Positions 10,609 to 20,895 of a stretch of DNA of 64,000 nt are shown here, one piece after another. The notes under the pieces are model-generated. The model made no database searches. It was not told the DNA's origin and was given only the letters and a program-made list of their open reading frames with translations. A program made the translations under genes and the position numbers. Each line of letters starts with the position of its first letter. Within the stretch, counting starts at the first letter, position 1. Source of the DNA: Ryuthela nishihirai (lineage: Eukaryota; Arthropoda; Arachnida; Araneae; Heptathelidae); NCBI GenBank assembly GCA_038380435.1, contig JAWZYU010000131.1, forward strand, positions 124,001 to 188,000. Direction: 5' to 3'.

Positions 10609-11119
10609 ATAGGAGTGATTTTTAGGCGAAACGAAAGCTTGCGACATGGGGGAGGGCCATCTACTCTATATTTTAGAAACTTCTGACGTGGAGATGGATG
10701 TTCATACGGCATCTCGAAATGTGCCCATTTCTTTTCTTCCCAGAAAGAGAGGGAGAAAATTTAAACTGAAGGGGACTGATAGGAATGATTTTTAGGCGAA
10801 ACGAAAGCTTGCGACGTGTGGAGGGCCATCTACTCTATATTTTAGAAACTTCTGACGTGGAGATGGATGTTCATACGGGATCTCGAAATGTGCCCATTTC
10901 TTTCTTTCCCTGAAAGAGAGGAGAAAAATTAAACTGACGTGGATTGATAGGAGTGATTTTTAGGCGAAACGAAAGCTTGCGACGTGTGGAGGGCCATCTA
11001 CACTATATTTTAGAAACCTCTGACGTGGAGATGAATGTTCATACGGGATCTCGAAATGTCTCCATTTCTTTCCTTCCCAGAAAGAGAGGGAGAAAAATTA
11101 ACCTGAAGTGGATTGATAG
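10609..11119 (+). repeat. 169-bp tandem array, middle part
   Basis: Three units (anchors at 10,617, 10,787 and 10,955). The first two match the units after 18,455, and the last matches the units before 9,658. The stretch is therefore a fused right and left flank, the expected product of unequal exchange. Confidence 0.85.
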
Positions 11120-12070
11120 TGACGTGAACCCCCCTTTCTTATGAGGGCGGTCCGTCATTAAATTTCTGACTCCCTCCCGTTCTATTTTGGCCGTGCTGTT
11201 ACTTGTGCAGACTTTCGAGAAGGAAACCTCTGCAATAACCCAAACGTGACTCAATCTTGGAAAAGACAGGGAGGAGTCAGATATTACCATTTAAACATAA
11301 TTTATTTATAGTACATTGCGAAAAATAAACTTCAGGACCAGGAGTTCCCTTCGGGGAATACAGCCGAACTTACTAGTTCTCAGGCGATGACCGCCTTTAC
11401 AATTAGACGCCAAACCGTTTAGGCGAAAGTCTGTTCATGTGGCTGAGCTACCAGCTCTAAAGTCCAAGTACGGGGCTATTCCCCCAGAACACAGTGGCGG
11501 TTAGCAGACTTTGTGGAAAGGATACCAGATTTATGAATGAGGGTGACCCTACCTGTTGGATGAGGTGGTCGCTGCAGGAGCCTTTGTTGCGAAGATCAGC
11601 ACTGTCCGTTGAAGGCCCATCGCCTAGGTATAGCTAGACGAAAAATTAAAACAGTTCTAACTAACTAGGTACATTAAAACCTTGCCGATTCCCGGCCAAG
11701 AAAAGACGTCTTCGCTGTCCAAACACATGGAGACAAGTTCTTTCTCTACTCTTGAGCAGTTCAAAATTGCCGCTTCTCTCCACACCGACCTCTAGCGGTG
11801 GTCAGCGTCGTAAGCTGACGCGGGCGCTTGCCATTGGACGTCGGGGGCATCGCTCCGCCTATTCGGCCTCTTTGGTGGCGGGTCCGAACTCTGGGTCCGG
11901 AAGTTCTTGGCTCCTGGGGCGATGCCGGACACTGGTGTCATCCAGTTGAACTGGTAAGTTCTTGGAACCGCGATGACTAATCAGGTCTTTGTTCACACTT
12001 TGAGAAAAACATATTCAAGGACCTTTTAGCCCAAGTCGTGTCCGCAGGATCAATTCCTGAGGGCACGACA
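11120..12070 (-). repeat. 3' LTR of the retrotransposon
   Basis: 951 bp, TG...CA termini. In element orientation it starts TGTCGTGCCC directly after the polypurine tract. It is the same length and sequence as the solo LTR 1,462 bp to the left. Confidence 0.9.
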
Positions 12071-12086
12071 CACCTATCCCCCTTTA
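12071..12086 (-). promoter_or_regulatory. Polypurine tract
   Basis: On the minus strand the bases next to the 3' LTR read AAAGGGGGATAGGTG. Such a tract primes plus-strand DNA synthesis in LTR elements, and its position confirms the minus orientation of the element. Confidence 0.75.
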
Positions 12087-12599
12087 GCGAGAGAGGAGGA
12101 CAGGCGGGGCAGGGAAAAGGTCACTGACCGAACTGCACTGAAGATGGCACTATATTGTTGAAGATGATCTCCAGGGTCACCCATCACGATCTGGAATCTG
12201 GCCTTTCCTTCATGAGTCCATCTGTTGCAAACAGTCTAAGAGGTCACACAGTTCATCTTGTTGCACAACACCAAGAAAGTCCAGTGATTCACAGTTGGGG
12301 TCCGGCTGGACCGCTCTGGTGGGCGTCGGTTGCAGGAGGCTCCACAGCACATGAAATAGAGAAAACAGGGAAAAGGGTCACCAATCTGGCTTTCCACATG
12401 TACTCAAGTTACAAACACACAGTCTGTCTTCGTGCTTACCGCCACGTGACTCATTGTTACATAGAACTTAAAAATCTTATGGTACAGATTACACTTCTAA
12501 TTAGCAAGAACTTCCTGAAGTTAGTTACAATTCCGACAATAAAACAAAAATCATTTCTCAGTAAAACACTTTATACTACAAAATCATCTAACTGTTATT

Positions 12600-13375
12600 C
12601 CTATAATCACAAAATCATTTAATTATTACTCTTACGATAACAAAATTATCTAACTGCTATTTCTATAATCACAAAATCATTTAATTGTTACTCTTACAAT
12701 AACAAAATCATCCAACATTACTCTTATAATCACAAAATCATCTAAAATTATCTCTCCATTAACTCATTTAATTGTGACAAAATTACTTCTCAAAAACTCA
12801 AATCTCTGATAGCAAAATCATTTTTTTTTTCAAGTTACTCTGACAATGATCATTTAAAATTATTTCTCCATCAATTCATTTAATCGTGACAAAATTACTG
12901 CTCAAAAACTCAAATCGATAATCAAGACACTTCAAAAAAACTCAAATCTCTGATTAGCAAACTACTAACAAAATCATTCATAAGTATTTCCAAGTTACTC
13001 TGACAATGATCATCTAAAATTATTCCTCCATCAATTCATTTAATCCTGACAAAATTACTTCTCAAAAACTCAAATCTCTGATAACAAAATCATTTTTTTT
13101 CAAGTTACTCTGACAATGATCATCTCAAATTATCTCTCCATTAATTCATCTAATAGTGACAAAAATACTTCTCAAAAACTCAAATCTCTGATAACAAAAT
13201 CATTTTTTTTAAGTTACTCTGACAATGATCATTTAAAATTATTCCTCCATCAATTCATTTAATCGTGACAAAATTACTGCTCAAAAACTCAAATCGATAA
13301 TCAAGACACTTCTAACAAAACTCAAATCTCCAATAGCAAACTCATTTATAGTTATTTCTCAAATCTCAAGTCTAT
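12600..13375. repeat. AT-rich imperfect tandem repeats inside the LTR element
   Basis: Units combine caagttactctgacaatgat, a cat(t/c)aattcatttaatcgtgac stretch and ctcaaaaactcaaat in varying order, spaced about 110-190 bp. This is non-coding sequence between integrase and the 3' LTR. The open frame at 12,155-12,622 to its left has no retroelement motif. Confidence 0.7.
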
Positions 13376-13643
13376 TATTCAAATGGAGGGCTTTGCACTC
13401 GGTCTACACAGTTTCAAATAGCTGCTTCGTTCCTTCCGGCTGATTGATTGATTGAACGTGTGTGTGTGGGGGGGGGCGTAGAACCTGCTGTCCCGCCAGG
13501 TTTCCCAAAGCGTCACCATCTCCGCGCCGGCTCGGTCACCGCGCACGGGAGAAATTCTCGTGATTTCTCGCGTGAGCGTTCTATGATTCAGATTTCACTC
13601 CTTCGCTGCGCGTGATAGCCGGGGGGGGAGGGGTGTGAGTGCG

Positions 13644-14666
13644 CTAGTGTACTGACGGAGACTGTTGAGCAGTGACGGACCAGGGGAGAGGATTTCTGCC
13701 GTCCTGGGGCGATGTATTGTGAGGGCGTCCCCTCGCGACGACATTAGCCCATGAGGCGGGCTTCACTTCCTCGAGTTCGTCATGTATCCCAGCATTCCGT
13801 CTTTTCAAGCGTCGTCTGCTGCGGGGCGGCCGCTGAGGCAAAGGCGGAAGGGGTGCTGATCCACCGGATGTGTTGACGTCATAGCAAGCCACGGTGGCTG
13901 GGGCGACTCTTCCGTCTGGTGCACGTGGTCGAAGGTTGTACGGGTGTGGCTGGGAGCTCGCTGTGGCAGGGCGCGCTCGCGCGTCTGGCGCCGGGCGGCC
14001 TGCAACGTGATTCCGTGTAACTCGGGGGTTTGATTCCCAGTCGTCGACCTCAGATTCCGGCTCAGCGATGGGTCGTGATGGGGGCGTCGGGGGTTTTGGT
14101 GTGGGATCTTCTGGGATGGAGGGCTCACCTATCAGGTACGGGCGTCGCTTCCGCAATTTGGTGAGGCGATCGACATGGACTGTCTCCACTTTGTGAGGGT
14201 TGGCGACTAAGGCAATTTTATAATTCACTTCGGTGAGGCGTTGCAGCACTCGCCATGGCCCGCTGGACATTTTCGAGAGCTTCCTGGTATTCCTGCGAGG
14301 GACCCGTGGGCTATATAAAAACACGAGGTCACCAGGCCGAATACCTTTATCCACGGCCATTTTTCTCCTCTGCTCCTCCTGATTCGTAGCTGCTATTTCA
14401 AGATTCGCTTTCACCAGCTCATACGCTTCATTCAACTTGTTGGCTAACTGTTCACCATAGCTCTCAGTGTCGGCGTAGGTTGGGGGCTCCTTCGTCTGCC
14501 ACATCTGGTAAGGCAGGGCCACGTCTCGGCCATACAGTAGAAAATAGGGGGTCTCATGGGTGGAACTGTGGGTGGCACTCCGATAAGCCATCAAAACAAA
14601 TGGCAGATGCTCATCCCACACATCATTTTTGTCGGCCACCAGATGAGATAAAATGGATGCTATGGA
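13644..14666 (-). pseudogene. Integrase C-terminal fragment of Ty3/gypsy pol
   Basis: The open frame runs from about 14,666 (just after an in-frame TAG at 14,667-14,669) to the stop at 13,644; the first start-like codon is a GTG at 14,639. It begins inside the late catalytic core: LPFVLMAYR and the TPY-type ETPYFLLYGRD are typical of gypsy integrases. Next come RPGDLVFLYSP (residues ~101-111, counted from GTG), a GPY/F-type module GPWRVLQRL (127-135) and HVDRLTKLRKR. A ~165-residue proline- and arginine-rich extension contains YNLRPR, a motif common at gypsy pol C-termini. The DDE residues and zinc-binding N-terminus are missing, so it is catalytically dead. A smaller frame at 13,805-14,128 is a shadow. 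Confidence 0.85.
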
Positions 14667-14690
14667 CTAGTGGAATTTCTTTCCCCTTAT
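14667..14690 (-). other. Internal deletion junction in the LTR element
   Basis: Only a few bases separate the stop of the gag-like ORF (14,687) from the integrase remnant. An intact element would have several kilobases encoding protease, RT, RNase H and integrase here. The junction lies in an A-rich run on the minus strand. Confidence 0.7.
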
Positions 14691-16294
14691 TTTTTTTTCC
14701 TAGTCTTCCATTGCTTCAGTAATTCCATTAGTACTGACGCTTGGATGAATCTGAGTCTTACGATTCTCGTGCCAACTCTGTGCGGATAGCAATAGACCCT
14801 TTTTCCGCAAGGGTTGCCCTTATTATTCGTTATCAAGTCAAGACATCTCGATTTCACTTTACTTTTAACTAGGAGCCCCATCAGAATATGTCTAGAGTGT
14901 ACTTTCGCTTTCTTCCGGGACGGAAACTGAACACTTCCTCTTCTGCTCAATGAGGGTTTTTGCTTTATACGGGTTGCCAGTATTTCATTCTTAGCAAGCG
15001 CATAATTTGTTCTACTCAGCGCTGAATATTCTTTAATTGATGCTTTCGTTTCTCCTACATTATTCTCTTGTTTCGCGTCCAGCTCATCTTTGTGGCCTAT
15101 CTGGGGAATCAAATATTCTACTAGTGGGCGTTTTCGACTATTTACTTTTCTCCCAACTTGGGTGTCACTAAATGTCCTTTCCTCACTGTCACTTCCTATT
15201 TTTAATTCTGCTTTCTCTGCGGCGCTATGCATCAGGGAGCGATCGTCAAACTTTACAAATTCTGTTTTTACGGTCTCGGTCAGTGGCGTTAAATCTTCTA
15301 ACTCTAATCTTCCATGCCCATTTGAAAGATTTTCTGCATCTTCCATGCCCATTTCCTCATCTACGGTCTCAGTATTCCCACCGTTTTGCTCTTCGATCAA
15401 AATAATGTCTACCTGACATGCTTTGCCCGGTTCTACGCAATTTGTATTAGTCCTGTCCTCATCATCCATGTCCTCCGGCATGATTACAGCTAAACTTTCC
15501 TCTACGGTCTCCGTATTCCCACCGTTTTGCTCTTCGATCAAAATAATGTCTACCTGACATTCTTTGCCCGGTTCTACGCAATTTGTATTAGTCCTGTCCT
15601 CCTCAACATCCATGTCCTCCGGCATGATTACAGCTAAACTTTCCTCCCTATTCTCTACTAACTGCTCTACAGGCATTTGTTTCTCCTTTTCACTCTCACT
15701 TCCTTGTTCTAATGTCTCACTTTCTTGAGTTACACTCCCTTTCGCTAAAATTTCACAGATTTCTCTCCTAAGGCCTTCTATGTCAAAAATCTTTTCAACT
15801 ACATTTATCACCTCTTCATCTTCCTCTAGAGCGATAGGGGTGAAAAAGTGGGCTACTAATCTTTCGATGTCTAGATCGCTTTCATTATTCCACGACATGG
15901 GAGGAGGTCCCAACTCCGCCTCTAATGTCAGGTACAGAGCGGATAGTTCGATTAGCTTAGTCTTGGGCGGGGCATAAGCTAGGAGTTCATGTGAGCCGTA
16001 AGGCAAATTTCTAATTTCATCTCTTTCCCCTTCGTCGTAAATTCGGTCCTGTGACCTATGAGTATAAGGAGCCGAACAATACTTTAGGTGGCTGTCCGGA
16101 GGTTCGTAGGTGAAATATTCTCTTGTGGGTCTCATTCTATCGGGGCAATTCCTGGCAAAATGGCCAAACTCTCCACATTCAAAACATCCTTCCTTGCGCC
16201 ATCTCGTGCTCTTAATGGGATTGTTTCTTCGGTTTGCGTAGCGAGAGTGTACAGTAGGATCGCGCTTTGTTGGGTAAGATGCTCCAAAAGCCAT
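14687..16294 (-). CDS. Gag-like nucleocapsid ORF with long acidic extension
   Basis: This 535-codon ORF starts at ATG 16,294. A CCHC zinc knuckle lies near the N-terminus (CFECGEFGHFARNC: Cys37, Cys40, His45, Cys50) after a basic stretch, as in retroelement nucleocapsids that bind RNA. A long acidic middle follows (about residues 160-350), with two near-identical copies of a ~45-residue unit containing ESLAVIMPEDMD. The C-terminal part is basic (SRRGSVQFPSRKKAK) and ends WKTRKKK. No matrix or capsid domain is visible upstream, and the usual order, capsid then knuckle, is not seen. No protease DTG motif is present. It may be the 3' part of gag fused to an accessory domain. The frame is fully open, unlike every other retroelement ORF in the window. 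Plus-strand frames at 15,090-15,416 and 15,780-15,977 are shadows. Confidence 0.7.
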   Translation of the reverse strand: MAFGASYPTKRDPTVHSRYANRRNNPIKSTRWRKEGCFECGEFGHFARNCPDRMRPTREYFTYEPPDSHLKYCSAPYTHRSQDRIYDEGERDEIRNLPYGSHELLAYAPPKTKLIELSALYLTLEAELGPPPMSWNNESDLDIERLVAHFFTPIALEEDEEVINVVEKIFDIEGLRREICEILAKGSVTQESETLEQGSESEKEKQMPVEQLVENREESLAVIMPEDMDVEEDRTNTNCVEPGKECQVDIILIEEQNGGNTETVEESLAVIMPEDMDDEDRTNTNCVEPGKACQVDIILIEEQNGGNTETVDEEMGMEDAENLSNGHGRLELEDLTPLTETVKTEFVKFDDRSLMHSAAEKAELKIGSDSEERTFSDTQVGRKVNSRKRPLVEYLIPQIGHKDELDAKQENNVGETKASIKEYSALSRTNYALAKNEILATRIKQKPSLSRRGSVQFPSRKKAKVHSRHILMGLLVKSKVKSRCLDLITNNKGNPCGKRVYCYPHRVGTRIVRLRFIQASVLMELLKQWKTRKKK

Positions 16295-16299
16295 TATTA

Positions 16300-17164
16300 A
16301 ATTTCTAACCTATATCGACAGATGTATATGCACATACAATAATCCGTATACTAATCTCTATAACTTATCTCTTATCTCAGTACTTTGCCTTCTCTGTTCC
16401 ACAACTTATCAAACTGTCTCAATCTGAACTAATCAACCGCCGCCTTAACTAACTTAACAACCTATATTAAACATACAAAAATTCTTCTTATTTCCAAAAA
16501 CTTGTTCACATCTGCGATATTCCTAAAATTTACAATGACAATTAACAGCGCTTTATCATAGCAGACAGGATGTCGAGAAAATTGATTTAACCCAGGTGGG
16601 ATTCTAACCCACATCCGCTTGCTAACTAACAGCTGCTCTCACTAATTGAGCTACTGGACAGTGATCATTCTCTAATCCTGCTATGCGATAAAATTATTCT
16701 CTACCAACTAATTTTGATCACTAAGTACCTCTCGACATTTATCCTAATAAAACCATTTGGTGTTTCCTCCTAGGTGCAATGGAGGCGCACACAGAAATGC
16801 AACTTAAAAGTAAAACACAAAATCACTCCTATCTAAAATATCATGATATAGTCCCTAGTCGAAATCTCTAATACTTCCTTCATACACTCTATACCTGGGC
16901 CTAGCTATAGTCTTATACTTATTTCTTAGCACTAAACATTTAATTCAAATCACTTTCTATACTTCAATATAACACTTGTTTTAACAGATGCTCCTGAAAT
17001 TCCTCGCTCAAAACATAGTATACAATTCTCACTAAAATCACAATTTAAATCACTGAAGTCACTAAAATCACAATATTTAACATTCTTAATTTTCTTCACA
17101 TTCTGCTACTGCCACATTTCAACACAATAATTTTGCAATCTCTAATTATACTCTTTTTCTAGCC
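16300..17164 (-). other. Retrotransposon leader, non-coding
   Basis: AT-rich, with no ORF above 60 codons and no capsid relic recognised. In element orientation it lies between the primer-binding site and the gag-like ORF. Confidence 0.6.
16592..16663 (-). other. tRNA-like sequence inside the leader
   Basis: On the minus strand tagctcaattagtgagagc resembles a tRNA box A, and gggttagaatccc resembles a variant box B about 30 nt on. A convincing acceptor stem was not found, so a functional tRNA is not claimed. Confidence 0.3.
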
Positions 17165-17503
17165 GCAATAAACTCCGGTTCGAACATACTTGGGTCACAG
17201 AAACCAATTTGAAGCTAATCCGTGATCACGGCGCTAATTTGACGTATTTTTCTTTCTAACCGCAGTAATACTCAGGTTCGAATATCCTGGGTCACGGCAA
17301 CAATTTGACGTGACCTTATTTCTAGCCGCAATAACACTCAGGTTCGAACATCCGTGGTCACGGCAACAATTTGACGTGACCTTATTTCTAGCCGCAATAA
17401 CACTCAGGTTCGAACATCCGTGGTCACGGCAACAATTTGACGTGACCTTATTTCTAGCCGCAATAACACTCAGGTTCGAACATCCGTGGTCACGGCACCA
17501 ATT
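17165..17503 (-). repeat. 66-bp tandem repeats next to the primer-binding site
   Basis: About five units, the last three nearly identical with a 66-bp period (ttatttctagccgcaataac anchors at 17,316, 17,382 and 17,448). Because 66 is 22 codons, frames stay open on both strands (17,234-17,674 minus, 17,310-17,528 plus); these are not genes. Each unit carries ggtcacggcaaca plus tttgacgtg, a PBS-like core joined to the LTR edge. Confidence 0.85.
17488..17500 (-). promoter_or_regulatory. tRNA primer-binding site
   Basis: Minus strand TGGTGCCGTGACC, three bases (AAT) after the LTR end. The complement ends in CCA, as a tRNA 3' end does. The tRNA species is not assigned. Confidence 0.7.
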
Positions 17504-18454
17504 TGACGTGCACCCCCCTTTCTTATGAGGGCGGTCCGTCATTAAATTTCTGACTCCCTCCCGTTCTATTTTGGCCGTGCTGTTACTTGTGCAGACTTTC
17601 GAGAAGGAAACCTCTGCAATAACCCAAACGTGACTCAATCTTGGAAAAGACAGGGAGGAGTCAGATATTACCATTTAAACATAATTTATTTATAGTACAT
17701 TGCGAAAAATAAACTTCAGGACCAGGAGTTCCCTTCGGGGAATACAGCCGAACTTACTAGTTCTCAGGCGATGACCGCCTTTACAATTAGACGCCAAACC
17801 GTTTAGGCGAAAGTCTGTTCATGTGGCTGAGCTACCAGCTCTAAAGTCCAAGTACGGGGCTATTCCCCCAGAACACAGTGGCGGTTAGCAGACTTTGTGG
17901 AAAGGATACCAGATTTATGAATGAGGGTGACCCTACCTGTTGGATGAGGTGGTCGCTGCAGGAGCCTTTGTTGCGAAGATCAGCACTGTCCGTTGAAGGC
18001 CCATCGCCTAGGTATAGCTAGACGAAAAATTAAAACAGTTCTAACTAACTAGGTACATTAAAACCTTGCCGATTCCCGGCCAAGAAAAGACGTCTTCGCT
18101 GTCCAAACACATGGAGACAAGTTCTTTCTCTACTCTTGAGCAGTTCAAAATTGCCGCTTCTCTCCACACCGACCTCTAGCGGTGGTCAGCGTCGTAAGCT
18201 GACGCGGGCGCTTGCCATTGGACGTCGGGGGCATCGCTCCGCCTATTCGGCCTCTTTGGTGGCGGGTCCGAACTCTGGGTCCGGAAGTTCTTGGCTCCTG
18301 GGGCGATGCCGGACACTGGTGTCATCCAGTTGAACTGGTAAGTTCTTGGAACCGCGATGACTAATCAGGTCTTTGTTCACACTTTGAGAAAAACATATTC
18401 AAGGACCTTTTAGCCCAAGTCGTGTCCGCAGGATCAATTCCTGAGGGCACGACA
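17504..18454 (-). repeat. 5' LTR of the retrotransposon
   Basis: 951 bp with plus-strand ends TGACGTGCAC and GCACGACA, followed by the target duplication atag. One visible difference from the other LTRs lies 8 bp from the end (C for A). Frames such as 18,136-18,333 repeat those of the other LTR copies. Confidence 0.9.
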
Positions 18455-18730
18455 ATAGGAGTGATTTTTAGGCGAAACGAAAGCTTGCGACATGGGGGAG
18501 GGCCATCTACTCTATATTTTAGAAACTTCTGACGTGGAGATGGATGTTCATACGGCATCTCGAAATGTGCCCATTTCTTTTCTTCCCAGAAAGAGAGGGA
18601 GAAAATTTAAACTGAAGGGGACTGATAGGAATGATTTTTAGGCGAAACGAAAGCTTGCGACGTGGGGAGGGCCATCTACTCTATATTTTAGAAAGTTTCA
18701 GACCCGAGCAACCGCGGGTAAATCAGCTAA
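18455..18730 (+). repeat. End of the 169-bp array and Helitron-like 3' terminus
   Basis: Two partial units (anchors 18,463 and 18,633) break off at gaaag. They run into a short hairpin, acccg-agcaac-cgcgggt, then aaatcagCTAA followed by T. A GC-rich hairpin about 10 nt before CTRR, with a T after it, is the classic Helitron 3' end, and tandem units before it resemble non-autonomous Helitron (DINE-like) elements. The 5' TC end was not located. Confidence 0.55.
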
Positions 18731-19087
18731 TATGAAATATTTTTGATTCCTTTTTCTTCTTGTGCTTATTGATTTTTAACTAGTATATACAACCAGGCTT
18801 GGATCTAGAGAAAAGAAAGGGTGGGGTAGGAAACGCAATTGCGTGGGGAAAAAAAATAAACGAGGTGGGCCACGAGATTGAATTTTTATTTCAGTATAAC
18901 ATTTTCCCTTCCGTTTTAGAAGTCTTTTTAAATAATCTTGAAAACTGCATGAAATATACCTAAGTTTAGCAATTTTTTGCATTCAATTACCCTTACTAGA
19001 ATTCTCAAAAGGGGAATATAGATATTACATGCAGGATTGGATACAGGGGACCGGTTTTCCTTGTCCCTCCCCCCCCCCCTATTACTG
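18731..19087 (+). other. Unassigned spacer with one cagg..ggatct/G-run motif
   Basis: Near 18,793 the sequence reads caggcttggatctagag, then an A-rich spacer and gggtggggtagg, the same dispersed motif as at 1,480-1,745. Nothing else is recognised. Confidence 0.45.
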
Positions 19088-19310
19088 GCCCTGTAGGCCG
19101 TCCCGTGGCGTGTGGTTAGCATGCTTGGCCACTGATCAAAGGGACCTGGGTTCGAGCCCGAGTAAGGCATGGATGCTTGTGGTGGTGTTTTCTGCTGAGT
19201 CCTGTTATCCTCACAGACCTTCTACTATGGCGTATTAAACTGACAGACTCCTGTCAGCCCTCTGTGGCAAGCAGCTGCTTGAGGGGATATTTTTTTATTT
19301 TTGTGTAATT
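19088..19310 (+). repeat. SINE family B, near full length
   Basis: Head ggccgtcccgtggcgtgtgg with tagcatgcttggccactgat and box B gggttcgagcc, then tttctgctgagtcctgttat, gaccttctactatggcgtat, aaactgacag and cagctgcttgagggg with a T-rich tail. It is the best family B reference copy in the window. Confidence 0.85.
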
Positions 19311-19424
19311 ACCGAAAGAAGTGCCAAACATCAATAAGACAACAATGCAAGAATAGTTTTGATTTCTTGTGTGCAGGGTAATTGAGAAGTAGCTATACTG
19401 CTTTAAATGTTTAACTCTTTTATT

Positions 19425-19705
19425 GGGACGAGGTTGGCTCAGTCGGTAGAGCTCCAAGCTCCTAATCTGATGATCCCAGGTTCGAGCGCCTGCTTTGAGC
19501 CACCGTCCTTCGGCTGAGACATTAAATCCTGGTCCCAGGTGCAAGAGAGAGCCATACTCTGTACACGTTAAATAAACGCGCTGAATATCCTTGACAGCAA
19601 ACTTCCATCTGTCATATTTGCCTTGGGGTCCTTGTGACATGCCCATTTAATCCATCGTATGCACAAAAGCAACGTTCAGAAGTATAAACTGTTCAACCCA
19701 CGTTA
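19425..19705 (+). repeat. SINE family A, diverged copy
   Basis: Head ggttggctcagtcggtagagc with box B aggttcgagcgcc. The body keeps cacgttaaataaacgcgctg and gtgacatgcccatttaatcc, and ends ttcaacccac. It is more diverged than most copies; the 130-codon minus-strand frame over it is not a gene. Downstream, 19,706-20,137 shows nothing recognised. Confidence 0.75.
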
Positions 19706-20137
19706 TTTCCCAAATGAAAACAAAAGACATGACAAATAAAGAGAAATGTACGAAGAGATAATTGAATATCAATATGAGCGCCATAGGTAATGCGGCAAAC
19801 ATCCAACGGTTTTCGTCTACCTCCCGAACTCTATGTAGCGTATTAGAAGTTATTTGGGTGGTGACTAATAGTAATCTGTCATCCAGTTCATTAATGGACT
19901 ATGGTAAAGGCGGGTGATGAGCTGCATCTATGAGGAAACCCCCACAGAAAAAATCAAGTGAGGGTCTGATGGGTTTCGTTAAACTGAAATACAAATTGTG
20001 CTTCATGTGAAACGGCACAATCCCGCATTTCTGGTTTTCCCACAAAAACATGAAATCAAATTTCATGTATTTGAATTTCCTTTCATTGTAATAGTTGTTT
20101 TCTTTTCGCGTGACAGATAAAAAAGTTACATTTATAG

Positions 20138-20895
20138 GGCCACTGGTGGCTCAGTTGGTAGCACGTCAGGCTCTTAATCTGCAGTTCCCAGGTTCGAGTC
20201 CCAGCTGGGTCGGCGTTGAGATTTATCTCCACAAAACTCCCTGCCTACGGTCAGTAGGGGACACCGATGGGCTTGAAAGATGGCCAGCCGCTCATCGGAT
20301 GGGACGTTAAAGCCTTGGCCCGTGTGCGAGAGAGCCATACCCTGTGCACGTTAAAGGACAGGCTGGATGGCCTTGATGGAAGGCTACCACTGTCCCCCAA
20401 CAGCTGTTCGGAGGGTCTCCAACCTTCTCTGAGCCCTCGTGGCCCGGCAAACTCATCAGTCTCCCCATTGTCATGTCAAAACTCCTAGCCATTGAACGTC
20501 CAGAAACGCTTCCTCGTGCTGTTACACCTTCTTCACCCTGGGAAACCTGTCTCTTGGTTCCCATCGCCTTTGCTCTTTTTCGGTGCGATCGTATCACTTT
20601 GCCATCCCCACTTGAATTTTTTTCCAGATCCTGGCTTAGTACAAGATATGACTCAGCTGCACATGGGACCACGGCTTCGTCCCTCATTAGGGACGGCGGC
20701 CTTTCCAATCCTATCGGTGTCCCTTTCTCACCAGGGACAAAATGGAATTGCATGCTGGATGGCCTTGACCACCATCTGTCTCCATATAGCTGTTCCAGTG
20801 GGTCCCCCAACCTTCTCCGAGTCTTCAGGGTCCTTGTGACCTGGCAATTTAGCCTATTTTCTGAAAATAAAGTGCCGCTCAGTGGTAAAAAAACA
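20138..20895 (+). repeat. Composite SINE family A (opens block A)
   Basis: The tRNA-like head (ggtggctcagttggtagcac, box B ggttcgagtccc) and a first body run to about 20,460. After ~60 unrelated bases a second body and tail follow (gggacggcggcctttcc, gtgacctggcaatttagcc, agtgccgctcagtggtaaaa). Long frames on both strands (20,307-21,071 minus, 20,473-20,949 plus) are SINE sequence, not genes. Inverted-block homology starts inside the head at 20,159. Confidence 0.85.

Larger units (their letters stand above)
11120..18454 (-). mobile_element. Internally deleted Ty3/gypsy-type LTR retrotransposon
   Basis: Two 951-bp LTRs (11,120-12,070 and 17,504-18,454) bound a 5.4-kb internal region. The element reads on the minus strand: primer-binding site after the LTR at 17,504, then gag-like ORF, integrase C-terminus, AT-rich repeats and polypurine tract. 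Flanking atag on both sides is the 4-bp target duplication. Protease, RT, RNase H and the N-terminal and catalytic parts of integrase are absent, so it cannot move by itself. The LTRs look almost identical (the second base after TGACGTG is A in one, C in the other context), which suggests recent insertion. Confidence 0.9.

Noticed and set aside
12155..12622. 155-codon plus-strand frame inside the LTR element
   Set aside because: Antisense to the element, AT-rich end, no motif; likely chance.
13430..13480. gattgattgattg and gtgtgtgtgtggggg microsatellite as a regulatory element
   Set aside because: Short simple repeat in the untranslated part of the LTR element; no evidence of function.
17234..17674. 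146-codon minus-strand frame with repeated SNLSVIAARNKV
   Set aside because: Product of the 66-bp tandem repeats plus LTR sequence.
20138..20212. Functional tRNA genes at the SINE heads
   Set aside because: Each head continues into a SINE body, the stems are degenerate, and there are many dispersed copies.
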